The notes under the pieces were generated by a model that worked only from the letters and a program-made list of their open reading frames with translations, had not been told where the DNA came from and made no database searches. A DNA stretch of 64,000 nt from Hymenobacter ruricola (lineage in GTDB: Bacteria; Bacteroidota; Bacteroidia; Cytophagales; Hymenobacteraceae): the NCBI RefSeq assembly GCF_015694525.1, contig NZ_JADQDM010000016.1, positions 52,830 through 116,829 on the forward strand, in the 5' to 3' direction. Below, one piece after another: positions 36,670 through 45,279 of the stretch; the stretch's first letter is position 1; each line of letters begins with the position of its first letter. The translations under genes and the position numbers were made by a program.

Positions 36670-37893
36670 TCAATTCAATTTCGCCAGGCTCTCCTTCACC
36701 CGCCGGAAGGCTTCCACCAGCTGGTCATCGGCGGCGGCGGTGCTGAAGCGCATGCACTCGGGCGCCCCAAACGCCTCGCCCGACACGGCCGACACCAGCG
36801 CGTCGTTCAGCAGGTACAGGGCCAAATCCATGGCGTTGCTGATGGGGCGGCCGTCGGGCGCGGTGCGGCCGAAATAGGCCGAGACTTCCGGGAAGATGTA
36901 AAAAGCGCCGCTGGGCGTGGGCGTTTTGAAGCCGGGAATGTCGCGTACGATGTCCAGCACCAAATCGCGCCGGCGGCGGTAGGCTTCCACCATCTCATCG
37001 GCCGAGCTACGGCCGCCGCGCAACGCCGCCAACCCCGCCCGCTGGCTGATGGAGCAGGTACCGGACGTAATCTGGCTCTGCATTTTCTCGCAGGCGTAGG
37101 CAATGTCGGGCCGGGCGGCCAGGTAGCCCAGGCGCCAGCCCGTCATGGCGTAGCCTTTCGAAAAGCCATTCACGGTGATGACCCGGTCGCGGACCTCCGG
37201 AAACTGGGCCAGGCTCACGTGCTCGCCCACGAAGTTGATGTACTCGTAAATCTCGTCGGCCAGGGCGTACACCTGCGGGTGCCGGGCCAGCACCCCGGCG
37301 ATGGTGCCCAGCTCCTCGCGGCTGAAAACGGCCCCCGTGGGGTTGCAGGGCGACGAATACATCACCAGCTTGGTGCGTTCCGTGATGGCGGCTTCCAGCT
37401 GCGCGGCCGTCACCTTGTACTCGTTTTCGAGGGTGCCGCGCAGCTCTATCGTGGTGCCGCCGGCCAGCTTTACCATCTCCTCGTAGCTTACCCAGTAGGG
37501 CGAAAACACAATCACTTCCTCGCCGGGGTTCACCAGGCTGAGCACGGCGTTGGCCAGGGCCTGCTTGGCGCCGGTGCTCACCACAATCTGGTTGGGCTGG
37601 AAGTCCAGCTGGTTGTCGCGCCGGAATTTGTCGCAGATGGCCTGCCGCAGCTCCGGGATGCCAGGCACGGGCGTGTAGAATGTGTAACCGTCATCGAGCG
37701 CCTGCTTGGCGGCGTCTTTGATGTATTGCGGGGTTTGGAAGTCGGGCTCGCCGAAGCTGAGGTTGATGACGTCGAGGCCTTTGGCGATGAGCTCGCGGCA
37801 CTTCTTGGCCATGGCAATGGTGGCCGACTCCTGCATGGCCTGCGCGCGGGCAGACAACGGCGAAACAAGGGCAAGCGTGGCGTTTTCGGACAT
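36670..37893 (-). CDS. PLP-dependent aminotransferase (aspartate-aminotransferase type)
   Basis: A 407-residue fold-type I aminotransferase. The N-terminal VINLSFGEPDFQTP, the NPTG motif in SSPCNPTGAVFS, and the PLP-Lys in NGFSKGYAMTGWRLGYLA identify the aspartate/aromatic aminotransferase class I family. The aspartate specificity is inferred from family resemblance only. The ATG at 37893 (MSENATLALVSPL) is chosen; a longer frame enters the family C repeat. A TATCTTTG box lies 22 bases upstream. Confidence 0.92.
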   Translation of the reverse strand: MSENATLALVSPLSARAQAMQESATIAMAKKCRELIAKGLDVINLSFGEPDFQTPQYIKDAAKQALDDGYTFYTPVPGIPELRQAICDKFRRDNQLDFQPNQIVVSTGAKQALANAVLSLVNPGEEVIVFSPYWVSYEEMVKLAGGTTIELRGTLENEYKVTAAQLEAAITERTKLVMYSSPCNPTGAVFSREELGTIAGVLARHPQVYALADEIYEYINFVGEHVSLAQFPEVRDRVITVNGFSKGYAMTGWRLGYLAARPDIAYACEKMQSQITSGTCSISQRAGLAALRGGRSSADEMVEAYRRRRDLVLDIVRDIPGFKTPTPSGAFYIFPEVSAYFGRTAPDGRPISNAMDLALYLLNDALVSAVSGEAFGAPECMRFSTAAADDQLVEAFRRVKESLAKLN

Positions 37894-37915
37894 AACGAGG
37901 GCGCGGGTGGGGTGG

Positions 37916-37923
37916 CAAAGATA
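37916..37923 (-). promoter_or_regulatory. -7 box for the aminotransferase gene
   Basis: TATCTTTG on the minus strand, 22 bases before the ATG and just outside the family C repeat. Confidence 0.5.
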
Positions 37924-37937
37924 ACCGCGCGGTTTCC

Positions 37938-38030
37938 GACTGTCATCCTGAGCGCAGCGAAGGACCTTCTCACGTCTGAGCGACTGGTTCATCGGTGAGA
38001 AGGTCCTTCGCTCTGCTCAAGATGACAGTC
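37938..38030. repeat. intergenic inverted repeat, family C, copy 2
   Basis: Arms GACTGTCATCCTGAGCGCAG and complement ending GATGACAGTC, with the GGACCTTCTCAC core, between the aminotransferase start and the glycosyltransferase stop. Confidence 0.9.
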
Positions 38031-38041
38031 GCTAAGCTCGC

Positions 38042-40072
38042 CTACCGCCCGCCCAGGCGGCGCCAGCAGCGCCAGAGCACCCGCAGGTCGGTGCTGGTTT
38101 CGTAGTCTTTGGCGTAGAGCAGCTCCAGCCGGCGCTTGGTGGTGTCGTTGAGCGGGGTGGCCGACACGGCCGCGTCGGCGGGCGAGACCACGGCGGGCAC
38201 CGCGCGGGCGGGGCCGGCGGTGTAACGCAGGCCCACCCAGGTGCGGCGGCCCAGCAGCACGGCCACGCAGTTGCCCAGGAAGCGCGCCTTGTGCGGCTGC
38301 AGCCACACGTGCAGCGGCGCGGTGGCCAGCAGACCCAGGCTCAGCAGCACGTCGAGCAGGCGCTTGGCGCGGGCCTGCCGGGGCTGGTAGAGGTTGAGGG
38401 CAATGTCGAGGGTGTAGTAGTCGCCGGGCGCGTCCTTGCTGCTGCTGCCGATGATGTACTGGCTGTCTTCGGGCAGGATTTTGTAGGCCACCGGCGGGTC
38501 GGCGGGCAGGCTCAGCATGAGGGTGATGATGCGGCTGGCGGGCAGGTCCTTGCCGCAAAAAATCAGCTCGTTCAACTCGTACAGACGGATGATGTCGGCC
38601 AGCTGGCGCAGCTCGCCCAGGGGCTCTTCCACCGGCTGGTAAGCGCCGGAGCCGCCGGAATAACTGTTGGCATAATATGCTTCGGCTCCGGCCGGCACCA
38701 GGTTCTCGGCCGGGGCCACGGCCACGTAGCCGATGACGCGGGCCTGCACGCCGGCGGCTTCGAGGAGCTTGCGCACCCGCCGGCTTTCCGGCCCCGAGCC
38801 CACGATGGCGATGTTTTTCTGCCGGCGCTCGCTCATGCGCAAGTCGCGGTACTTGAGAAAGTGCGTGAGCAGCTGCCGGCCCACCAGCGCCGCCACGGCC
38901 CACACCCCGCCCAGGATAATCAGGGCCTTGGAAAAGCGCCAGGCGTCGAGAAAATTCGACGCCGCCGAAATCAGCAGCGTGCCCACAAACACGCCGCGCG
39001 CCATGCGCGAGGTGCGCACCGGCGGGTCGTAGCCCCCGCTGAGGTAGGCCGAGGCCAGCCACACCAGAATGTAGGCCGGCACGGCCACGGTCATGTAGCG
39101 CAGCGGGTAGAGGCCGGGCGCAAACTTGTGGTTGTGCTCCCAGTAGGTTTTCAGGAAGTACATGCCCCCCCATATCAGGCCCGCGTCGAGCAGCAGCGGG
39201 GCCAGGCGCACGGCCAGGCGCTCGGCCACCGCCGCGCCGGCCCGCAGCCAGATGGCCGCGTTTATCAGCAAGGAAAACAGGCCCGCCCGGCCCGGCGCGA
39301 AGTGCTTCTGGGCAAAGATGACCATGGCCCGGTAGAACACGAACACGTAGTTGACGCTGGTGCGCTTCGTGCTTTCGCCCTTGTAATGGATGATGCGGGT
39401 GCCGGGGAAATAATAGTTTTTCCAGCCGCCCTGGGTGAGGCGGTACGAGAGGTCGATGTCCTCGCCGTACATGAAATAGTCTTCGTCGAGCAGCCCCACC
39501 TGGTCCAGCGCCTCCTTGCGCAGCAGCATGAAGGCCCCGCTCAGCACCTCAATCTCGTGGGTTTCCTCGGGGCTGAGGTAGCCCAGGTGGTAGCGCCCGA
39601 ACGTGCGCGACTTCGGAAACACGCTGGCCAGGCCAAACATCTTGTAGAAGGCCACGGCCGGCGTGGGCAGGGCGCGCTTGCTTTCGGGCAGGAAATGGCC
39701 CTGGCCGTCGAGCATTTTCACGCCCAGCCCGCCGCAAGTCGGGTGCGCGTCCATGAAGGCGCAGCAGGCCCGAAAGGTGTCTTCCTGCACCACCGTGTCG
39801 GGGTTGAGCAGCAGCTGGTACTGGCCCCGGGCCTGGCGCAGGGCTTGGTTGTTGGCGCGCGAGAAGCCGGGGTTGTCGCGGTTGGCAATGAGGTGTACTT
39901 CGGGAAACCGCTCGCGCACCATGGCCACCGAGCCGTCCACCGAGTTGTTATCAACCACAAACACCTCCACAGGCTGGCCTAGCTTTTCCACGGCGCGGCG
40001 CACCGAGAGCAGGGCCTGCTCCAGAAAATAGCAGACGTTATAGTTGACAATGACGACGGAAAGCTTCACCAC
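38042..40072 (-). CDS. large membrane glycosyltransferase family 2 protein with C-terminal Rossmann-like domain
   Basis: A 676-residue protein. Residues 1-250 are a GT2 catalytic domain: VKLSVVIVNYNVCYFLEQAL, LNPDTVVQEDTF, and the acceptor-side GEDIDLSYRLTQGGWKNYY. A membrane region follows (about four helices between 275 and 400). Residues about 415-530 form a nucleotide-binding-like fold starting KNIAIVGSGPESRRVRKLLE, of the type seen in polysaccharide sugar transferases. The product is probably a surface polysaccharide or glycolipid; it is not near other polysaccharide genes. It uses a GTG start at 40072 with a TAATTTCG box 6 bases upstream. Confidence 0.88.
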   Translation of the reverse strand: MVKLSVVIVNYNVCYFLEQALLSVRRAVEKLGQPVEVFVVDNNSVDGSVAMVRERFPEVHLIANRDNPGFSRANNQALRQARGQYQLLLNPDTVVQEDTFRACCAFMDAHPTCGGLGVKMLDGQGHFLPESKRALPTPAVAFYKMFGLASVFPKSRTFGRYHLGYLSPEETHEIEVLSGAFMLLRKEALDQVGLLDEDYFMYGEDIDLSYRLTQGGWKNYYFPGTRIIHYKGESTKRTSVNYVFVFYRAMVIFAQKHFAPGRAGLFSLLINAAIWLRAGAAVAERLAVRLAPLLLDAGLIWGGMYFLKTYWEHNHKFAPGLYPLRYMTVAVPAYILVWLASAYLSGGYDPPVRTSRMARGVFVGTLLISAASNFLDAWRFSKALIILGGVWAVAALVGRQLLTHFLKYRDLRMSERRQKNIAIVGSGPESRRVRKLLEAAGVQARVIGYVAVAPAENLVPAGAEAYYANSYSGGSGAYQPVEEPLGELRQLADIIRLYELNELIFCGKDLPASRIITLMLSLPADPPVAYKILPEDSQYIIGSSSKDAPGDYYTLDIALNLYQPRQARAKRLLDVLLSLGLLATAPLHVWLQPHKARFLGNCVAVLLGRRTWVGLRYTAGPARAVPAVVSPADAAVSATPLNDTTKRRLELLYAKDYETSTDLRVLWRCWRRLGGR

Positions 40073-40140
40073 AAGGGACGAAATTACGAAATGCCGCCGG
40101 GCTTCGGTAGCCGCCGGCCCGGCTGCTAACGCAATTTAAA

Positions 40141-40206
40141 CCGGTCCGGGCTTGGCCGGGGGGCCTGCAACCGCGTTTGCAAGGGCTCCGGCCGAGCCCG
40201 GACCGG
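40141..40206. repeat. 66-bp palindrome
   Basis: Arms CCGGTCCGGGCTTGGCCGGG and CGGCCGAGCCCGGACCGG with a TGCAA / TTGCA inner pair. It lies upstream of the glycosyltransferase gene and downstream of recR. A similar singleton was not seen elsewhere in the window. Confidence 0.75.
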
Positions 40207-40246
40207 TTTCCATCCTAGTTTCAGGCGTTCAAGTGCAATCTCAGCA

Positions 40247-40282
40247 GCAAAAAGCCCCGGTTCTGGATAGAACCGGGGCTTT
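40247..40282 (-). terminator. rho-independent terminator of recR
   Basis: Stem AAAGCCCCGGTTCT / AGAACCGGGGCTTT with a GGAT loop; the A-run at its left is a T-run on the minus strand. Confidence 0.82.
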
Positions 40283-40287
40283 GGGAG

Positions 40288-40376
40288 GTAGCGCGGACTT
40301 TGTAGTCCGCGTCCCGGCGCCGTTTGGTGGTTGTTTGGGCGTCCGCCGGGGACGCGGACTACAAAGTCCGCGCTAC
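40288..40376. repeat. intergenic inverted repeat, family B, copy 5
   Basis: Arms GTAGCGCGGACTTTGTAGTC and complement ending GTCCGCGCTAC. It ends one base before the recR stop codon (40377-40379). Confidence 0.9.
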
Positions 40377-40991
40377 TTACCGGGCCTGGCGCAGGCGCTC
40401 CACGATGCTGCGGCCGAGGGTGATTTCGTCGGCGTATTCCAGCTCGCCGCCCATCGGAATGCCGCGGGCAATGGTGCTGATGTGCACCTGGGGCAGGTCG
40501 CGCAGGCGGCGCGAGAGGTAGAAAGCGGTGGTGTCGCCCTCCATGGTGGGCGAAATGGCCAAAATGATTTCGCGCACCTCCGAGTCTTCGGCCGCCGCCC
40601 GCTCCACTAGGGAATCGATGTGCAAATCGGACGGCCCGATGCCTTCGATGGGCGAAATGACGCCGCCCAGCACATGGTACACGCCCTTGTACTGGCCGGT
40701 GTTCTCGATGGCAATGACGTCGCGCACGTCCGACACCACGCACACCAGGCTGTGGTCGCGCAGCTTATTGGCGCAGATGCCGCACTCTTCCGAGTCGGAA
40801 ATGCTGTGGCAGGTCTTGCAGTAGGTGATTTCAAACCGCATCTTGGCCAGGGCCTCGGCCAGGGTGGCGGTGGTGTCCATCTCGGCCTTGAGCAGGTGCA
40901 GGGCCAGGCGCAGGGCCGTTTTGCGGCCGATGCCGGGCAGGCGGGCCAGCTCCCCGACCGCGTTTTCAATCAGTTTAGAAGGAAACTCCAT
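40377..40991 (-). CDS. recR: recombination mediator protein RecR
   Basis: A 204-residue protein of RecFOR recombinational repair, loading RecA at gaps. The helix-hairpin-helix LARLPGIGRKTALRLALHLL, the four-Cys zinc finger (CKTCHSISDSEECGIC), and the Toprim domain (VVSDVRDVIAIENTGQYKGVYHVLGG) are complete. Length is normal. The ATG at 40991 is preferred; the longer frame crosses a repeat. The stop directly abuts a family B repeat. Confidence 0.96.
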   Translation of the reverse strand: MEFPSKLIENAVGELARLPGIGRKTALRLALHLLKAEMDTTATLAEALAKMRFEITYCKTCHSISDSEECGICANKLRDHSLVCVVSDVRDVIAIENTGQYKGVYHVLGGVISPIEGIGPSDLHIDSLVERAAAEDSEVREIILAISPTMEGDTTAFYLSRRLRDLPQVHISTIARGIPMGGELEYADEITLGRSIVERLRQAR

Positions 40992-41002
40992 TCGAGTAGT
41001 TA

Positions 41003-41085
41003 GGTGCTTGGTTGTTGGTGCTTGGTGCTTGGCTCCAGGGTGCGGTTCTAACAAACCGAGCACCAAGCACCAACAACCAAGCACC
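41003..41085. repeat. inverted repeat between recR and clpS
   Basis: Arms GGTGCTTGGTTGTTGGTGCT and complement, made of a shorter GGTGCTTGGT motif repeated inside each arm. A separate type from families A-D; one copy was seen. Confidence 0.85.
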
Positions 41086-41090
41086 AGAAA

Positions 41091-41372
41091 TTAAACGACG
41101 TCGGCCGAAATGCCGCGGTCGTGGATGGCGGTGCACTGGGGCTCGAGCTCCTCGTAGGTGCCGACTTTCACGGTGCACTGGCCCTTGTAATGAATGAGCA
41201 GGGTGCATTGCTCGGCCTGCTCGGGCCCGTGGCCGCACACGTCCATCAGGGTTTTGATGACGTGGTCGAACGTGTTGACGTCGTCGTTGTACACAACCAG
41301 GTTGCGCAACTCAACTTCTTCTTCGAGCAGCAGGACGTCCTCGTCGTGCTCAATTTGCGGTCGGGTGTTCAT
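41091..41372 (-). CDS. clpS: ATP-dependent Clp protease adaptor ClpS
   Basis: A 93-residue adaptor that delivers N-end-rule substrates to ClpAP/ClpCP. The N-terminal acidic tail (EHDEDVLLLEEEVE) precedes the core RNLVVYNDDVNTFDHVIKTL, which contains the conserved YNDD-x-N/H-T segment of the substrate pocket. The clp ATPase genes are not nearby. A TAAATTTG box (41378-41385) lies only 5 bases before the ATG. Confidence 0.93.
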   Translation of the reverse strand: MNTRPQIEHDEDVLLLEEEVELRNLVVYNDDVNTFDHVIKTLMDVCGHGPEQAEQCTLLIHYKGQCTVKVGTYEELEPQCTAIHDRGISADVV

Positions 41373-41377
41373 AAGGG

Positions 41378-41385
41378 CAAATTTA
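41378..41385 (-). promoter_or_regulatory. -7 box for clpS
   Basis: TAAATTTG on the minus strand, 5 bases from the ATG; a clear example of a promoter placed for a leaderless mRNA. Confidence 0.55.
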
Positions 41386-41505
41386 CGCAGGAAAGCCCGC
41401 GCGGGGCAGCCGTTTATAACTGAAAACCGCGCAGATTCGTTTCGTCAAAACGGCTTGTTTTGCCTGCCGCCGCTCCGGTGCGGCGCGTTCCTGCTTTCCC
41501 CTTCC

Positions 41506-42063
41506 ATGCCCGTTCCGTCCGCCGACTTCAAAAAAGCCCTCAAGCGCCTCTCCGAAACCGAAAAAGAGGCCCTGCTGCTGCGCGCTGTGCGCCGCGACGC
41601 CGAGCTCTACGAAACCTTCCGCTTCGAGCTGCTGGCCGACGTGACCCTGGGCCAAATCCAGGAAGAAACCGCCGACCGCATCCACGAGCTGTTCAACGTG
41701 GCCGTGACCGGCCGCCTGCTCAACCGCAGCTTGGTGAAGGCCGTGCGCGCCAGCGTGCAGGAAGCCGCCCGCGCCCGCCGCATCACCAAGAACAAGCAGC
41801 TCGAAATCGACCTGTTGGTGTACGTGCTGCGGCAGTGCATCGACCATTATTCCGGGCAGTTCGACAGCGTGTACGACGGCTTTTTCAACGCCACTGCCCG
41901 CCTGGCCGCCCGCCTGCCCGCCCTCGTCCTCAAAAGCCTGCACGAAGACCTGTGGGTGGAATACAAGGCCGAGCTCGACGGCGTGCTGCGCGACCTGCAC
42001 GCCCGCAGCAAAAGCCGGCACCTCAAGTTCGAGCTGCCCCGGCAGTTTGAGATTCCGGAGTAG
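41506..42063 (+). CDS. hypothetical helical protein
   Basis: A 185-residue, all-helical, charged cytosolic protein (SADFKKALKRLSETEKEALL...). No family is recognised. It has a DUF-like pattern of long amphipathic helices, with a conserved-looking ITKNKQLEIDLLVYVLRQCIDHY core, and is read on the opposite strand from clpS. The ATG at 41506 begins the compact protein; upstream codons extend into the intergenic region. Confidence 0.65.
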   Translation: MPVPSADFKKALKRLSETEKEALLLRAVRRDAELYETFRFELLADVTLGQIQEETADRIHELFNVAVTGRLLNRSLVKAVRASVQEAARARRITKNKQLEIDLLVYVLRQCIDHYSGQFDSVYDGFFNATARLAARLPALVLKSLHEDLWVEYKAELDGVLRDLHARSKSRHLKFELPRQFEIPE

Positions 42064-42086
42064 CGCCCGCCGACCTCAACGCCCAT

Positions 42087-42123
42087 AAAAAAAGCCCTGC
42101 CGAAACATCGGCAGGGCTTTTTT
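42087..42123. terminator. bidirectional rho-independent terminator
   Basis: Stem AAAAAAGCCCTGCCGA / TCGGCAGGGCTTTTTT with an AACA loop, between the converging helical-protein gene and yceI-like gene. Confidence 0.92.
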
Positions 42124-42141
42124 GCGGTGCTCCGGCAGCCG

Positions 42142-42789
42142 TTAGGCTTTCTTGGCGATGACGTTGAAGGTCAAATCGAAGGTGTCGTAGATGGCTTTGT
42201 CGCCGATGCTCTCGAAGAAGGACTTCGAGCCATACTTCAGGCCAAACTTCGTGCGGTCGATGGTCACCTTGCCGGTAGCCGAAGCCAGGTCGCCTTTCAC
42301 GCCCACTTTGGCGGGGAAGCTGATGCGCTGCGTCACGCCCTTGATGGTCATGTCGCCGGCGATGGTGGCGTTGTCGGCATCCTTGGCAGCGCCTTTGATG
42401 GGCGTCACGCTCACGATTTTGAAGGTCGAGGTGGGGTAGGTGGTCACGCCGAAGAAGTCGTCGCTGCTCATGTGGCCCACGAATTTGCCGTGGCTTTCAG
42501 CATCCTTGATGTCGGTGGCTTTCATCGACTTCATGTCCACGGTCACGGTGCCGCCCACAATGGCGTTGCCCTTCACCAGCAGCTCGCCGTCGCTGAAGTT
42601 CATGGTGCCGTTGTGGCCGTGGGTCACGGCTTTGCCTTCCCAGCCCAGGGTGCTCAGCTGCGGCTGCAGCTTGTAGGCGGGGTCGGCCTTGGCGGCCTTG
42701 GCGGGGGGCGTCACGTTGGCGGCCGAGGCGGCGGGAGCCACGCCTATAACGGCCATGGCGAAGAGGGCGGGCAACAGGATTTTTTTCAT
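42142..42789 (-). CDS. YceI-family periplasmic lipid-binding protein
   Basis: A 215-residue protein with a signal peptide (1-23, ending ASA-AN). The body is a YceI lipocalin-like barrel: KLQPQLSTLGWEGKAVTHGHNG, TVTVDMKSMKATDI, the ITIKGVTQRISFP-type segment, and SFFESIGDKAIYDTFDLTFN. YceI proteins bind isoprenoid or fatty lipids in the periplasm. It is downstream of the MarR gene on the same strand (74-base gap), so its expression is probably under MarR control. Confidence 0.92.
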   Translation of the reverse strand: MKKILLPALFAMAVIGVAPAASAANVTPPAKAAKADPAYKLQPQLSTLGWEGKAVTHGHNGTMNFSDGELLVKGNAIVGGTVTVDMKSMKATDIKDAESHGKFVGHMSSDDFFGVTTYPTSTFKIVSVTPIKGAAKDADNATIAGDMTIKGVTQRISFPAKVGVKGDLASATGKVTIDRTKFGLKYGSKSFFESIGDKAIYDTFDLTFNVIAKKA

Positions 42790-42863
42790 CTTGAAGAAAA
42801 AAGTAAAAAAGGGAGTTCTGAAATAAAGTGTGGCTGGGCAGCCACTAAAAAACGTGCCAAGGG

Positions 42864-43349
42864 CTACTCGCAGGACGGCGTGCCGGGGGTTGCCCCGTCT
42901 TCGGTGCGAATTTTATCAAGCAGCGCGTTGAGCTGGCGCGCCTCGTCTTCGCTGATGCCTTTGGGCAGGGCGTCGTCCAGCACGCCGGAATCTTCCATTT
43001 GCTGGAGCAGCTCCAGGCCGGCCGGGGTGATGCGAATGTCGACGGCGCGGCGGTTGGCAGGGCACACGGTGCGGGTCACGAGCTTTTTTTCTTCCAGCCG
43101 GTCCACGATGCGGGAGGCGTTGCTGGTTTTGTCCAGCATCCGGTCGATGAGCAAGGCCACGGTGGCCGGCAGCGGGTGCTGCCCGCGCAAAATGCGCAGG
43201 ATGTTGAACTGCGGCAACGTGAGGCCAAACGCTTTGAAGGCCGTGGCCTGACGCAGCTGCAGCCAGCCGGTCGTGTACACCAGATTGATGATGGCCTTCT
43301 GGTACTCGTCGCGGAAAATGGGCTGCTTGATTTCGTCTTCGATGCGCAT
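42864..43349 (-). CDS. MarR-family transcriptional regulator
   Basis: A 161-residue winged-helix regulator. The helix-turn-helix region LTLPQFNILRILRGQHPLPA and the wing region SRIVDRLEEKKLVTRTVCPA match MarR, followed by the conserved VDIRITPAGLELLQQME. It is the first gene of a unit with the YceI gene. A palindrome in the promoter spacer (43387-43397) is a candidate autoregulatory operator. The ATG at 43349 begins MRIEDEIKQ; an upstream in-frame ATG at 43400 would lie in the promoter. Confidence 0.93.
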   Translation of the reverse strand: MRIEDEIKQPIFRDEYQKAIINLVYTTGWLQLRQATAFKAFGLTLPQFNILRILRGQHPLPATVALLIDRMLDKTSNASRIVDRLEEKKLVTRTVCPANRRAVDIRITPAGLELLQQMEDSGVLDDALPKGISEDEARQLNALLDKIRTEDGATPGTPSCE

Positions 43350-43370
43350 GAGAGGCAGTGGAATCGGGTA

Positions 43371-43403
43371 CAAATATAATGTACCTACATTTAATGTCAC
43401 AAC
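43371..43403 (-). promoter_or_regulatory. MarR promoter with palindromic operator
   Basis: On the minus strand, GTTG (43403-43400) is followed by a 21-bp spacer holding the inverted repeat ACATT-A-AATGT (43397-43387), then TATATTTG (43378-43371). Operator between the -33 and -7 boxes is the usual layout for repression. Confidence 0.5.
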
Positions 43404-43507
43404 ATTGTTCCCAGTTTTTTCAAAAATAATGTAGCAACAGCGAAAGTCTCTCCTACCCTCTTGCCCGAAACCACGTATTCACGGCCATTCACCTTTTCCT
43501 ATATGCC

Positions 43508-44074
43508 ATGACCCGCGTTTTTCTGACTTTGCTGGTGGCCGGCTGCCTGGCCACGGCCCCGCGCCCCGCCGCGGCCCAGGACGGCGGCTTTCCCGTCCAA
43601 ACCACCGCCCGCACCCAATTCGTGATGCTGAACGGCGAAGTGGTGCGGCGCGAAGGCACCCAGACCCAGCCGCTCACCCAAAACGTGAAGCTGGCCAACG
43701 GCATCAAAATCAACTACAAAAACGGCATCGTGGAAATGCCCGCCGACAAAGTCAACCCCAAAGGCAAAAAGCTGACCCTGCACGAAGGCGACTACGTGCG
43801 CCCCGACGGCGGCGTGGTGTTTGCCACCCCGGGCAGTGCCGCCGCGGCGCGCGGCGAGGCCCCCGCGGGCACCAAAGGCGAGTTTGACCCCTACACCCAG
43901 CGCGGCCCCGGCTACGCCGACCCCGCCATGCAGGTGTCGCTGCTCAGCAAAAAAGTGGAGCTGCTGAACCAGAAGGTGCGGGTGCTGAGCCAAGGCCGCA
44001 CCGATTTGCCCGACACCAAGTCGATTGACGACCAGCTGGCGCAGGTCAACGCCCAGCTCGGCGCACCGAAATAG
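43508..44074 (+). CDS. exported DUF6799-like protein
   Basis: A 188-residue protein with a signal peptide (1-23, ending AAAQ). Residues about 35-95 repeat the DUF6799-like pattern (VMLNGEVVRREGTQTQPLTQ then a later KKLTLHEGDYVRPDGGV), small beta hairpins with a GD-V motif. The C-terminal third is a coiled coil (LLSKKVELLNQKVRVLSQG). Function unknown; such proteins are common in Cytophagales. Confidence 0.65.
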   Translation: MTRVFLTLLVAGCLATAPRPAAAQDGGFPVQTTARTQFVMLNGEVVRREGTQTQPLTQNVKLANGIKINYKNGIVEMPADKVNPKGKKLTLHEGDYVRPDGGVVFATPGSAAAARGEAPAGTKGEFDPYTQRGPGYADPAMQVSLLSKKVELLNQKVRVLSQGRTDLPDTKSIDDQLAQVNAQLGAPK

Positions 44075-44083
44075 CGTCCGGTT

Positions 44084-45091
44084 TCAGGCCCGCAGCGTGA
44101 GCTGCCCGGCGGCTTCCGTCACCAGCCCAAACGGCTCGTCCTTTATAATGAGGATGCCGTCGAGGTCGTGCACGTCGGCCAGGGCGCTGATTTGCAAGGC
44201 GGCGGCAATGCCCACGCTGGTTTCGACCATGCAGCCCAGCATGGGCACCAGGCCGTGCGCGCGGGTGCGCCGTAGCAGCTCGATGCCGCGCCGGAAGCCG
44301 CCGGCCTTCATCAGCTTCACGTTCACGCCGTGAAACTGCTGGGCAATGTCGGCAAAGTCGGCCGTATCGGTCACCGATTCGTCGGCCAGCAGCGGCACGG
44401 GGCAGCGCGGCTTCAGGGCGCGGTATTCGTCGGCCAGGGCGGCGGGCATGGGCTGCTCCAGAAACCGCAGGCTCAGGCCCGGCAAGGCCGTGGCCTGCTC
44501 CAGAAAGCGGAGCACGGCGTCGGCGCTGGGCCACGTTTCGTTGCCGTCCACCAGCAGCGGGTGGCCGGGCAGCACGCGCGCCACTTCGCGCAGCAGGTCC
44601 AGGCCTTCGGCTTCGTTCACCTTCACTTTCAGGAGTCCAAACCGGCGCGCATGCTGCTCGTCCACAAACCCGGCTACCGCGCCGGGCTCCATGATGGGCA
44701 GCGTGAACGCCGTGGGCACAGCCGCGGCCGGTGCCGGCACGCCCAGCCACTGCCACACCGGCTGCCCCGCCCGCACTGCCAGCCACTGCACCAGCGCCGA
44801 TTCCAGCCCAAAGCTCAGGGCGTGGGCCACGGGCACACGGCTCAGCAAGGCGTCGTAGTCGGCCAGCGACTGCACGGCCCCAAGGCCTGCGGCCTGCAGG
44901 GCTTCGAACTGCTGCGTGAGCAGCTCGGGGGTTTCACCGTAGCGCACGTTGGGGGCCGCCTCGCCGGTCCCGGCGTGGCCTTCGCCCTCGATGCGGAGCA
45001 GCAGATTGGTTTTGGCGGCCGAGGCGTTGCGGGAAATTTTCCACACGAAGCGCAGGGGTAGCTCGTGGGCAGTTAGGGTCCAGGTGGGCAT
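44084..45091 (-). CDS. L-Ala-D/L-Glu (dipeptide) epimerase
   Basis: A 335-residue enolase-superfamily enzyme. The catalytic Lys pair is in LLKVKVNEAEG, metal ligands are in LLVDGNETWPSADA (Asp), RFLEQPMP (Glu) and LLADESVTD (Asp), and the second-side Lys is in GVNVKLMKAGG. This matches muconate-lactonising subgroup dipeptide epimerases that recycle murein peptides. Length is normal. It is not next to other murein-recycling genes; it is divergent from the symporter gene. Confidence 0.9.
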   Translation of the reverse strand: MPTWTLTAHELPLRFVWKISRNASAAKTNLLLRIEGEGHAGTGEAAPNVRYGETPELLTQQFEALQAAGLGAVQSLADYDALLSRVPVAHALSFGLESALVQWLAVRAGQPVWQWLGVPAPAAAVPTAFTLPIMEPGAVAGFVDEQHARRFGLLKVKVNEAEGLDLLREVARVLPGHPLLVDGNETWPSADAVLRFLEQATALPGLSLRFLEQPMPAALADEYRALKPRCPVPLLADESVTDTADFADIAQQFHGVNVKLMKAGGFRRGIELLRRTRAHGLVPMLGCMVETSVGIAAALQISALADVHDLDGILIIKDEPFGLVTEAAGQLTLRA

Positions 45092-45279
45092 GGGTGGGAA
45101 GGCTAGGCGCGCCGCAGCGGGCCCGAAAGATGCAGCAGAAACACCACAGCTACGGACGCCCGCCGAAAAAGGCCAGCGCCGCCGCCTTTTTTGGCCGCTG
45201 ACGCCCGGCCCTGGCCGCGCTGGCGGGATAATGCCGTTCTTTAGGGTCTCATTCCCAACCCTGGCTTTTTTCTAGCTGC

